64,000 nucleotides of DNA, taken from positions 62,001-126,000 of the forward strand of contig CAKSAM010000002.1 of the NCBI GenBank assembly GCA_934436245.1, in the 5' to 3' direction. The DNA comes from an uncultured Acetatifactor sp. (GTDB lineage: Bacteria; Bacillota; Clostridia; Lachnospirales; Lachnospiraceae). Position 1 is the stretch's first letter; every line of letters starts with the position of its first letter. A program made the translations under genes and the position numbers. Below the pieces are notes generated by a model that searched no databases, was not told the origin of the DNA, and was given only the letters and a program-made list of their open reading frames with translations. This document shows positions 35,966-43,256 of the stretch, piece by piece.

Positions 35966-37018
35966 TTAAACATTTTTTACAATTTCAAGTTCCGGTCTCT
36001 GCAGTAGATCAACAAATTCATTTTTATCATTTTTCAGAATCGGTCGGGAGTATTTATTAGGGTGAATGATAAGTACTTCCCAGATGGTACCGTCATTTAA
36101 CTGAACATTGGTTCCAATCTGGGCATCAGCAATTCGTTTCATGATCGGCATCAATAATTCTACATCATATTTATCCAGGCTCTTTTCAAAATTACCCAGA
36201 ATCTGCAACGGTGTAAGGGCATTGCGGTAGGTTCTTGGGGATGCCATTGCAATATAGGCATCAATAATTGCTATATATCGGGCATAAACATCAATTTTCT
36301 GACCGGACATATGATAGGGATAGCCACTGCCGTCCAGACGTTCATGATGCATGATCACAGCATTTTTTACATGTTCATTCAGCTCCTGGCTGCGCACCGT
36401 AGTATAACCCACAACGGGATGGGTTTTGATTACTTTGAATTCCTCGTCAGTAAGCTTCCCGGGTTTCCATAGTAATTCATAAGGAAGCTGGAGCTTGCCG
36501 ATGTCATAATAGAATCCACAAAGGATCAGAGTGTTTTTTTCCTCTTCATTCATGGATAACCAATCCGCAAAGGTTCCTGCCAGGAGAGCAGCATTTAATC
36601 CCTGCGTGTAGGTAAGCTCATCCTCACTTGGCATCAGATTATACAGATAATCCAATAAAACAGGACCGGAAGAGATATAATAATACAATTCTTTGTAAAT
36701 TGTAAGCAAAATAATATCAGCCGGTTTTCTTCCCATGATCAGGAGCTGCTTCATTGCCAGCTTGTATTGACCCAGAAATAAAGGATATGCCTGCTCAAAG
36801 GCTTTAAAATTAGAGTCAAAACGGATCTTTTCATAATGGGTTGTGGCAAAATCAATATCCTCCATTACTGTAACACACACAAGATTATAACGCTTCAGCT
36901 TTTCGATAATCTGTGGTGTGACAGTTGTTCCCGCAGGATAAATAACACGATCCTGATCCAGAATATCTTCTCCGAGAACCATGTCCGGCTGCAGTTCCAT
37001 TTTTGTAATAACTTTCAA
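35966..37018 (-). CDS. HD-GYP-type protein with degenerate metal site
   Basis: A 350-residue cytoplasmic protein with the HD-GYP scaffold, the domain family of c-di-GMP phosphodiesterases. His200 (KTHP), the HHERLDGSGYP loop (His224-His225) and Asp253 are present. The position of the first metal His is Gln139 (YTQGLN), the HD motif is Tyr171-Asp172 (YYDIGK), and the usual second Asp of D-x-Y-D is Ile256. The enzyme is therefore probably inactive or altered, perhaps a c-di-GMP sensor. An N-terminal domain (about 1-130) precedes it. It is transcribed opposite to its neighbours, convergent with the Nudix gene. Confidence 0.82.
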   Translation of the reverse strand: MKVITKMELQPDMVLGEDILDQDRVIYPAGTTVTPQIIEKLKRYNLVCVTVMEDIDFATTHYEKIRFDSNFKAFEQAYPLFLGQYKLAMKQLLIMGRKPADIILLTIYKELYYYISSGPVLLDYLYNLMPSEDELTYTQGLNAALLAGTFADWLSMNEEEKNTLILCGFYYDIGKLQLPYELLWKPGKLTDEEFKVIKTHPVVGYTTVRSQELNEHVKNAVIMHHERLDGSGYPYHMSGQKIDVYARYIAIIDAYIAMASPRTYRNALTPLQILGNFEKSLDKYDVELLMPIMKRIADAQIGTNVQLNDGTIWEVLIIHPNKYSRPILKNDKNEFVDLLQRPELEIVKNV

Positions 37019-37086
37019 AGGTATGCCCTCCTCGTTTGTACTAATTCAAGTATAAAATATCATGCTAAAAAGTCAAGCAACAAAAA

Positions 37087-37115
37087 TTGTATTATTCCTT
37101 AATCTATGCTATACT
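37087..37115 (+). promoter_or_regulatory. promoter of the DUF2953/gerW operon
   Basis: TTGTAT at 37087-37092, a 17-bp spacer and TATACT at 37110-37115, in the divergent gap after the HD-GYP gene. Confidence 0.55.
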
Positions 37116-37175
37116 AGAACAAAACATTTTTACAGATACAGTTTTCGATGGTACAAATTATTAAGGACAATATTT

Positions 37176-37499
37176 ATGGCAGGAAAGCTTAAGTTTGCGT
37201 CAGATCTCTATTTGGGAGAGAGCATTGCATCCGAAAAACTGGATAAACTAAAAGTACAACTGGAGAGGAAGCCTTTTTTGTCGAATGTATATCTCATTAC
37301 TCCGGCCAGAAACCCATCAGACCAATTGGATATTTTTGATGCCAGGCAGCTGATCCAGCCTCATTATAAAAATGAAAGTTTTCTGGTTCTGGGAATTGCA
37401 TCCGGCTATGAGGAGGCACTACAGCTGATCGAACAGATTGCCAGGGAATGCATGGAAACCAGAGGAGACTGTAATCTGCGGGAGTATTTACTATGCTGA
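37176..37499 (+). CDS. conserved small protein upstream of DUF2953
   Basis: A 107-residue soluble protein with no signal or membrane segment. Features: GKLKFASDLYLGESI at the start, VYLITPARNPSDQLDIFDARQL in the middle (given here as VYLITPARNPSDQ and DIFDARQL), and FLVLGIASGYEEALQLIEQI near the end. I do not recognise a named domain. The ATG at 37176 is preferred to the earlier in-frame Met at 37062, which lies upstream of the promoter. It overlaps the DUF2953 gene by seven bases. Confidence 0.75.
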   Translation: MAGKLKFASDLYLGESIASEKLDKLKVQLERKPFLSNVYLITPARNPSDQLDIFDARQLIQPHYKNESFLVLGIASGYEEALQLIEQIARECMETRGDCNLREYLLC

Positions 37500-38380
37500 C
37501 GATTCTTTTCAAAATATTTAGTATCCTGGGAATGATACTCCTGATTCTTCTGGGAATTGCACTTTTGCTCATCCTTCTGGTTTTGTTTTTCCCGGTTTTC
37601 TATAAAACCATTGGAAAAAGGAATTCCGGTGAGCAACAGTTTTCCGTAAAGGCCAACTGGCTGTTTGGACTTTTGAGACTGTCTTACGATTATCCGGTTC
37701 CCGGGAAACTGGTTATAAAATTACTATTTTTAACCATATATGATTCCACTGTAGAAAAATCACCGCGAGCCAGAGAAGAGAAAATAACCGCAGCAGAGAA
37801 AACAACTACGACAGCCGGTGATGGAGCTGCTGATTCCGGGGAAAAGGATGCTGTTGCGGCAGAGTTCTCAGAGTTGGCGGCACGGGACAATGAACAGGAA
37901 CAGCATGAGCCGACAGATGATCCCACAGAGCGTTCACACACATTTTTTGATAAAATCAGATACACAGTACAGAAAATTTATGATAAAATCAAACATATTC
38001 TGCAAAATATTTCTTTTTATAAAGGATTGTGGGATGATCCGGATACGCAGGAGCTTCTACGACATGCATGCCATCGTATTGGCTGCATTTTAAAAAGTCT
38101 CCGTCCCAGAAGGCTTCAGGTAAATGCGATATTCGGAACCGGTTCTCCGGATACTACGGGATATCTGTACGGAATCTACGGTATGCTGCTTCCAAAGATC
38201 GGAAAGGGAATCTGCATTACGCCGGATTTTGAACAGGTCATTCTGGAGGGCAATTTTAAAGCATCCGGACATTTTACGGTTGCCTGGATAGCATTTCATG
38301 CTGCCCGGTTGTTTTTTGACCAGAGATTACGCATATTACAAGATAGAATCAGACAATTTAAAAAGACTCAGAAAAAATAA
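37493..38380 (+). CDS. DUF2953 membrane-anchored protein
   Basis: A 295-residue protein with an N-terminal membrane helix (about 5-38, ILGMILLILLGIALLLILLV). A low-complexity Ala/Glu/Thr-rich segment covers about 90-145. The C-terminal DUF2953 part has LYGIYGMLLPKIGKGICITPDF. In Clostridia and Bacillus (YtfI) this protein is always next to gerW/ytfJ and is linked to sporulation. The same is true here: gerW follows by 23 bp. Confidence 0.82.
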   Translation: MLTILFKIFSILGMILLILLGIALLLILLVLFFPVFYKTIGKRNSGEQQFSVKANWLFGLLRLSYDYPVPGKLVIKLLFLTIYDSTVEKSPRAREEKITAAEKTTTTAGDGAADSGEKDAVAAEFSELAARDNEQEQHEPTDDPTERSHTFFDKIRYTVQKIYDKIKHILQNISFYKGLWDDPDTQELLRHACHRIGCILKSLRPRRLQVNAIFGTGSPDTTGYLYGIYGMLLPKIGKGICITPDFEQVILEGNFKASGHFTVAWIAFHAARLFFDQRLRILQDRIRQFKKTQKK

Positions 38381-38403
38381 TTGCTTAAAGCAGGAGGTTA
38401 ATT

Positions 38404-38826
38404 ATGGCAGATAAAGAAAATCAGTTCCAGGGTGTTGTTGAATCTCTTCTAAAGGGAATGGACACTGTGCTTTCTACCAAAACAGTGGTAGGTGAAGCTA
38501 CAAAAATCGGGGATACCATTATTTTGCCTTTAGTAGATGTTACTTTTGGTGTAGGTGCCGGTGCAGGCAATAATACCGAAAAAAAATCCGCTTCCGGAGC
38601 CGGAGGTCTGGGTGGTAAGATGACTCCCAGCGCTGTTCTGGTAATAAAAAACGGTTCTACCAAGTTGGTAAATATAAAAAATCAGGATACTGTTACCAAG
38701 ATTCTGGATATGATTCCTGACATTGTAGATAAATTTACGCAGCCGAAAGAAAAAGAAGATATGTCTGATGCGGAAGTTGTTGATATTGCATTTCCGGAAG
38801 ATGAGAAAACCACAGAAGACAAGTAA
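38404..38826 (+). CDS. gerW: GerW family sporulation protein (YtfJ)
   Basis: A 140-residue protein with the family pattern VVGEATKIGDTIILPLVDV (about 28-46), a Gly/Ala-rich loop GVGAGAGNN, and KMTPSAVLVI. An acidic tail follows. In B. subtilis the protein affects spore germination. The AGGAGG site is ideal. Its presence suggests the organism sporulates or descends from a spore former. Confidence 0.92.
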   Translation: MADKENQFQGVVESLLKGMDTVLSTKTVVGEATKIGDTIILPLVDVTFGVGAGAGNNTEKKSASGAGGLGGKMTPSAVLVIKNGSTKLVNIKNQDTVTKILDMIPDIVDKFTQPKEKEDMSDAEVVDIAFPEDEKTTEDK

Positions 38827-38881
38827 TATTTAATATACTCTGCATATAATAAAGTGAGAATAGTCTGAATCCGGATGGATT

Positions 38882-39025
38882 ATGAAAAAGATCATTGGTC
38901 TGATATTCTTTTTTGTTGCTGTCGGTATGTTACTCATGCTGATCATACACAATCGATTCATCGGTCTGATCATGGTAGCTCTTTTATTATTTGCAGGGTA
39001 TTATCTTTTCTGTGGTTGTGAGTAA
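38882..39025 (+). CDS. 47-residue small membrane protein
   Basis: The frame MKKIIGLIFFFVAVGMLLML followed by IIHNRFIGLIMVALLLFAGY and a short Cys-containing tail (YLFCGCE) gives two tight membrane helices with a basic N-terminus. It lies between gerW and the J-domain gene, 11 bp upstream of the latter, in the same direction. No ideal ribosome site is present (GGATTATG overlaps the start), but length, composition and position favour a real gene. Confidence 0.6.
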   Translation: MKKIIGLIFFFVAVGMLLMLIIHNRFIGLIMVALLLFAGYYLFCGCE

Positions 39026-39036
39026 GAGGGTGCAAT

Positions 39037-39594
39037 ATGATTGATTGGGAAGAGGTCATCAGGGCGGAAAGTTCTGAAGACCTAAGAGACATAAAGTTAT
39101 GGCTGTTTCAGGAGAATATGCGCCTGAAACAGGAATACGCTGAGATGGAACAGGAGCGTACGGAGCTGGAACAGGCCAGGAACAAGTTCCTGGATGAGAG
39201 AGTGAAGCTGCGGGACGAGCTGGATGAACTGAACCGCCGCACTGTCATGGAGCGCAAACGGCTGAAAGAAGAGAATCTGTTCTTCGAAAAGAAAATGGCC
39301 ATTTTACAAGAGGGATTCCGACAGCTGGAGGAAGACCGGAAAAAGTTCGAAAGAGAACGGCAGGCGCTTATGGAAGAAGCCAGAGAACATCAGGCGGAGC
39401 AAGGTCTTGAGGAAAGCAGTTTTACAGCCGTACAACTTTTATTCCGTGGTGTGAACAATCCGCTCGCATTACGAAAAAGATATCGGGATCTGATCAAAAT
39501 TTTTCATCCGGACAACCTGTTTGGCGATGGAGAACTGGCTGGTCAGATTAACAAAGAATATTTAAAACGAAAACAGGAAGAGCGGTTTTGGTGA
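39037..39594 (+). CDS. coiled-coil protein with C-terminal J-like domain
   Basis: A 185-residue cytoplasmic protein. Residues about 22-125 form a continuous charged coiled coil (EYAEMEQERTELEQARNKFL and on). The C-terminus, about 140-183, reads as a minimal J domain: ALRKRYRDLIKIFHPDNLFG with the hallmark His157-Pro158-Asp159, then EINKEYLKRK-like packing seen as QINKEYLKRK. This arrangement, a J domain at the end rather than the start, suggests a client-specific adaptor that recruits DnaK. It shares no domain with DnaJ beyond the HPD region. Partner unknown. It ends at a bidirectional terminator. Confidence 0.72.
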   Translation: MIDWEEVIRAESSEDLRDIKLWLFQENMRLKQEYAEMEQERTELEQARNKFLDERVKLRDELDELNRRTVMERKRLKEENLFFEKKMAILQEGFRQLEEDRKKFERERQALMEEAREHQAEQGLEESSFTAVQLLFRGVNNPLALRKRYRDLIKIFHPDNLFGDGELAGQINKEYLKRKQEERFW

Positions 39595-39618
39595 CGATAT
39601 CATAAAAACGTAAAAAAT

Positions 39619-39649
39619 AAGCCAGAAATGATATTTTCATTTCTGGCTT
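39619..39649. terminator. bidirectional terminator between the J-domain gene and rpmB
   Basis: AAGCCAGAAATGA and TCATTTCTGGCTT form a perfect 13-bp stem with a short loop, with A-rich and T-rich flanks. Confidence 0.8.
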
Positions 39650-39676
39650 TCTAAAACCTAATATTATCGTAGAAGA

Positions 39677-39862
39677 TTAAGCTCTCTCAACTTTACCAGA
39701 TTTTAAGCAGCTGGTGCAGACATGCATTCTTCTAGCTCCGCCGTTAACCTTGCACTTAACGCTCTTAACATTAGAGTTCCAAATTGCGTTGCTTCTTCTA
39801 TGAGAATGGCTTACGTTGTTACCGAAATGAACGCCCTTACCACAAATATCACATTTAGCCAT
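39677..39862 (-). CDS. rpmB: 50S ribosomal protein L28
   Basis: The 61-residue protein begins AKCDICGKGVHFGNNVSHSH and ends with CTSCLKSGKV, so it has the zinc-binding Cys pairs of the C+ form of L28. ATG at 39862 follows GAGGAGGTG. The longer upstream frame from 39910 lacks a site and is rejected. It is transcribed opposite to the asp23/fakA group, the common arrangement in Firmicutes. Confidence 0.95.
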   Translation of the reverse strand: MAKCDICGKGVHFGNNVSHSHRRSNAIWNSNVKSVKCKVNGGARRMHVCTSCLKSGKVERA

Positions 39863-40120
39863 CTTGACACCTCCTCGATCTAACGCGCATTTACGCTTAC
39901 TTTTAAACAATTTTTTTCATTAAAATACGTGTGAATGCTCACAACATTGATATATTAACAGAAAACCAAAATAAAAGCAAGCAAAAAATATTTATTTTTT
40001 TTATTTTTATGTTTCTTTTTCATGACAAAGCTGTTAAAATACATTTATATATGTCTGAACTTAATGATAAGGCAGAGATATCGGAAGAAACAAGTGATCC
40101 GAATATAAAGGAGGTTCTAT

Positions 40121-40480
40121 ATGAAAGGTTCTTCTATGAATACCCATATGGGAAATATTGTCATTGATAATGAAGTCATTGCACAGTATGCCGGCAGTGT
40201 TGCGGTAGAGTGCTTTGGTATCGTAGGTATGGCCGGAGTCAGCATGAAGGATGGTCTGGTGAAACTGCTTAAGATGGACAGCATCACCAGAGGTATCAAT
40301 GTGTCCCTGGACAAAAATAAACTGGTTCTGGATTTCCACGTGATCGTAGCGTATGGCGTCAGCATTTTAGCTGTTACAGACAATCTGATCAGTAATGTGA
40401 AATACAAAGTGGAAGAATTTACCGGTATTGAAATCAAAAAGATCAACATCTTTGTCGAAGGTGTAAGAGTGATTGATTAA
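40121..40480 (+). CDS. Asp23/Gls24 family protein
   Basis: A 119-residue protein with the Asp23 pattern: GNIVIDNEVIAQYAGSVAVE at the start, central RGINVSLDKNKLVLDFHVIV and C-terminal KKINIFVEGVRVID. Family members are linked to envelope stress or alkaline shock; YloU-type members sit next to fakA. AAAGGAGG precedes the ATG. fakA starts 13 bp downstream. Confidence 0.9.
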   Translation: MKGSSMNTHMGNIVIDNEVIAQYAGSVAVECFGIVGMAGVSMKDGLVKLLKMDSITRGINVSLDKNKLVLDFHVIVAYGVSILAVTDNLISNVKYKVEEFTGIEIKKINIFVEGVRVID

Positions 40481-40493
40481 GGAGGAAGTAATT

Positions 40494-42170
40494 GTGGCTT
40501 TACAGCAAATCGACGCTAAGATGCTTTCCAAGATGTTCTTAGCCGGCGCCAAGAATTTAGAGAATAAGAAGGAATGGATCAACGAACTGAATGTATTTCC
40601 CGTCCCCGACGGAGATACTGGAACCAATATGACCATGACGATCATGTCTGCGGCCAGAGAGGTTTCCGCACTGGGAGAAGATGCCGACATGGCAGCTTTA
40701 TGCAAAGCAATTTCCAGTGGCTCCCTGCGTGGTGCCAGAGGTAACTCCGGTGTTATCCTGTCTCAGTTGTTCCGAGGTTTTACCAAGAGTATTAAAGAAG
40801 AACAGGTACTGGATGTTCCCGTTCTGAGCCGTGCATTTGAAAAAGCGGTTGAGACGGCATACAAGGCTGTTATGAAGCCGAAGGAAGGTACGATCCTTAC
40901 CGTAGCAAGAGGAGCTTCCGATAAGGCGAAGGAATTGTGTGAAGATGGTGCAGAGGATCTGGAGCAGTTTTTAGGAGCTGTGATCGAACATGCACGTTAT
41001 GTTCTCAGCCAGACTCCTGAAATGTTGCCGGTATTAAAACAGGCAGGCGTTGTGGATTCCGGCGGACAGGGTCTGGTAGAAGTTTTAAGCGGTGCTTATG
41101 ATGCATTTCTTGGTAAAGAGATTGATCTGACAGTAGCGCCTGCTGCAAAAGCAGAAGATACTAAAAGTTCTCTGGAAGTACAGGCAGAAGCGGAGATTAA
41201 GTTCGGTTATTGTACCGAATTCATCATTCTGTTAAACAAGCCTTTCAATGTAAAAGCAGAAATGGACTTCAAAGCATTCTTAGAGTCCATCGGTGATTCT
41301 ATTGTATGTGTTGCAGATGACGATGTGGTCAAGGTACATGTACATACCAACGATCCCGGTCTGGCAATCCAGAAGGCATTGAAGTATGGTGCATTATCCA
41401 ATATGAAGATTGATAATATGCGCTTAGAGCATCAGGAGAAGCTGTTCAAGCTCTCCGAGAAGGAAGCAGCGCAGAAGAAAGCCGAGGAAGAGAAGGCAGC
41501 ACAGCCTCCCAAGGAAGTAGGATTCCTGGCAGTATCTGTCGGTGATGGCTTAAGTGAGCTGTTTAAGAGTCTCGGGGTGGATTACATCATCGAAGGAGGA
41601 CAGACAATGAACCCCAGCACTGCTGATATTCTTGATGCGGTGGACAAAGTCAATGCGAAGACGATCTTCGTCCTTCCGAATAACAAGAATATCATTCTTG
41701 CAGCTAATCAGGCCGCAGAACTGATGACTGATAAGGAACTTTTAGTCATTCCTACCAAGACCATTCCCCAAGGCATCACTGCTGTGATCAACTTTGTACC
41801 AGAATTGTCTGTGGAAGAGAATGAGGAGACCATGCTTCGTGAGATCAAGAATGTCAAGACTGGTCAGGTGACCTATGCGGTACGAGATACCGTGATCGAT
41901 GACAAGGAGATCAAGAAGGATGACTTCATGGGTATCGGTGATCAGGGGATTGTAGCCGTTGGCACTGATATGGTAAAGGTGACCCGTGATATGATCGCAG
42001 AGCTGGTGGATGAGGATTCTGAGCTGATCAGCGTATATTATGGCTGTGATGTGGCAGAGGATGCGGCAGAGGCATTGCGTGCGGATCTGGAAGATACTTA
42101 TCCTGCATGTGATATTGAACTGCAGTATGGTGGACAACCCATTTATTACTATACTGTTTCTGTTGAGTAA
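40494..42170 (+). CDS. fakA: fatty acid kinase catalytic subunit (FakA/YloV-like)
   Basis: A 558-residue protein. The N-terminal DAK2/DhaL-type kinase domain has NVFPVPDGDTGTNMTMT, which binds ATP-Mg, and GSLRGARGNSGVILSQ at about 80-95. The middle and C-terminal FakA domains follow, with a charged Lys/Glu linker at about 325-340. FakA phosphorylates fatty acids held by a FakB (DegV-family) protein. A DegV gene lies at 45408, just past recG. GTG at 40494 follows AAGGAGG eight bases upstream; the earlier TTG frame start at 40473 lies before that site. The C-terminus runs directly into a long non-coding block. Confidence 0.9.
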   Translation: MALQQIDAKMLSKMFLAGAKNLENKKEWINELNVFPVPDGDTGTNMTMTIMSAAREVSALGEDADMAALCKAISSGSLRGARGNSGVILSQLFRGFTKSIKEEQVLDVPVLSRAFEKAVETAYKAVMKPKEGTILTVARGASDKAKELCEDGAEDLEQFLGAVIEHARYVLSQTPEMLPVLKQAGVVDSGGQGLVEVLSGAYDAFLGKEIDLTVAPAAKAEDTKSSLEVQAEAEIKFGYCTEFIILLNKPFNVKAEMDFKAFLESIGDSIVCVADDDVVKVHVHTNDPGLAIQKALKYGALSNMKIDNMRLEHQEKLFKLSEKEAAQKKAEEEKAAQPPKEVGFLAVSVGDGLSELFKSLGVDYIIEGGQTMNPSTADILDAVDKVNAKTIFVLPNNKNIILAANQAAELMTDKELLVIPTKTIPQGITAVINFVPELSVEENEETMLREIKNVKTGQVTYAVRDTVIDDKEIKKDDFMGIGDQGIVAVGTDMVKVTRDMIAELVDEDSELISVYYGCDVAEDAAEALRADLEDTYPACDIELQYGGQPIYYYTVSVE

Positions 42171-42187
42171 ATTGAGAGTTTACGCGA

Positions 42188-42339
42188 GCAATGAGCCGCA
42201 CATAGGCATAGTGAGGACAGCGATGGGCGCTTGCGCACAAATCGCTGTCTTTACTTTTGCGTATGCGGCGAACGCCGCGGTATGAAGTAAGATTGGCAGC
42301 GTTTTTGCTGACAATCTTATGAATAGCGTGGCTCATTGC
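42188..42339. other. structured non-coding block A: long inverted repeat with internal hairpins
   Basis: Outer arms GCAATGAGCC (42188-42197) and GGCTCATTGC (42330-42339) are perfect complements. Between them are GACAGCGAT/ATCGCTGTC (42216-42249, with inner GCGCTTGCGC), a CGGCG-AAC-GCCG hairpin and AAGATTG...CAATCTT (near 42288-42317). The nested stems suggest a folded RNA or a palindromic repeat rather than coding DNA. No known RNA family was recognised. Confidence 0.5.
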
Positions 42340-42434
42340 GAAGAATTGCCAATAAATATGGAGCGCCCTTTGCGACACATTTATGAATTGAGTGCATGGC
42401 TCGTAACGTAGGGTTGCCATAGACCCCACGAACG

Positions 42435-42665
42435 CCCACGGAGAACGGAATGTCCTTCCTCGATGTGAGGTCTCCCGGTGGGAATTTTCTAACGAAAAGT
42501 GAGTAGCGGTTCTAATCCGTACGGGCACGGCTCCAGTTGCCATCCATGGCAACATCCAGATGCCTTGAACGTCCTGTTCGCTCCACCCTGTCTTTCAACA
42601 TTTTTCGAGAAAATATCACCACCTCCCGACAAACATCTTCGGAAGGACATTCCATCCGCCGTGGG
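42435..42665. repeat. palindromic element B, about 231 bp
   Basis: Arms 42435-42459 and 42641-42665 match as inverted repeats: GGAATGTCCTTCC with GGAAGGACATTCC perfectly, and CCCACGG with CCGTGGG. Imperfect pairing continues inward, through ATTTTCT/AGAAAAT-like segments, to a central perfect GTTGCCAT/ATGGCAAC hairpin at 42536-42553. The centre of the arms and of the inner hairpin nearly coincide, so the whole unit is one large imperfect palindrome. Open frames on both strands here are by-products of the symmetry. Confidence 0.65.
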
Positions 42666-42719
42666 CTTTCTGCGTTTTGAAAAGCTTTCAAAAACCAGTA
42701 GTCCTGCCAAGGGCTATTA

Positions 42720-42961
42720 TTTTCATAAAAATACTTATTTTACTAATTTTATGAAAAAAATTCTTAAAATACATTTCCTTTTTTCATAAATTCTATAATA
42801 TCTCGAATTTTATGAAATTTATTAGTTTTGAAATATAAAAAATGGGGTTATTTTTCATAAAAGCAACAATTATAACAATTTTTATGAAAATGCAGAACTT
42901 GACTCTTCCGCACATGTATTCTAAAATGCTCTACCTAAATAATTGGGATGTTTTTCATAAA
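42720..42961. repeat. array of TTTTCATAAA inverted-repeat units
   Basis: TTTTCATAAA occurs at 42720, 42781, 42852 and 42952. Its inverse TTTATGAAA(A) occurs about 27-28 bases after the start of each of the first three (42747, 42808, 42880). Three phased inverted-repeat units plus one half unit fill the AT-rich stretch between palindromes B and C. Regular arm spacing suggests protein binding sites or hairpins. Confidence 0.65.
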
Positions 42962-43199
42962 CCAGCAGAAAAGGACTGCTACCCCGGGCGTAGATGCGGC
43001 GGAGACTGTGAGATTTTCTTGGAAAGTGGTTGAGCCGCAGGGGCAACGCGAACACGATGTTCGCGTTAGCCGGTAAGCGACATGGATGGCAGCGTAAAGG
43101 CGGCCCCGTCATGATGAAAAGCACTTCGCCACTTTCCTTTAGAAAATCCACAGTTGTAGCTAGCATCCGAGTCCGGGGCGGGCAGCCCTTTCTGCGTGG
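42962..43199. repeat. palindromic element C, about 238 bp
   Basis: The left arm (42962-43028) and right arm (43129-43199) are imperfect inverted repeats of about 68 bases. Examples are CCAGCAGAAAAGG against CCTTTCTGCGTGG, and ACTGTGAGATTTTCT against AGAAAATCCACAGT. A perfect 10-bp hairpin AACGCGAACA/TGTTCGCGTT lies inside at 43045-43067. ATTTTCT followed by a GAAAGTG block also occurs in element B (42484-42501), so B and C look related. Confidence 0.62.
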
Positions 43200-43256
43200 A
43201 TTTTAGAACAACTATTTCACTAACTTTCAATTTAGTTATAGAAAAGAGGGACCGGT

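Noticed and set aside
39931..40167. 78-residue frame upstream of the Asp23 gene
   Set aside because: It overlaps the Asp23 start in another frame, has no ribosome site, and its codons run through the AT-rich promoter region.
42508..42530. GGTTCTAATCC resembles a tRNA T-loop
   Set aside because: No matching acceptor stem, D arm or anticodon arm can be placed upstream, and the T stem has a mismatch and a wobble pair.
42489..42789. Open frames on both strands (42499-42789 plus, 42489-42710 minus) in the palindromic block
   Set aside because: They overlap each other across a large palindrome, lack ribosome sites and show no domain. Symmetric DNA gives such frames easily.
43045..43067. CGAAC-N5-GTTCG looks like an SOS box
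   Set aside because: The spacer is five bases rather than four, and the sequence is the tip of a perfect hairpin inside palindrome C, not a promoter.
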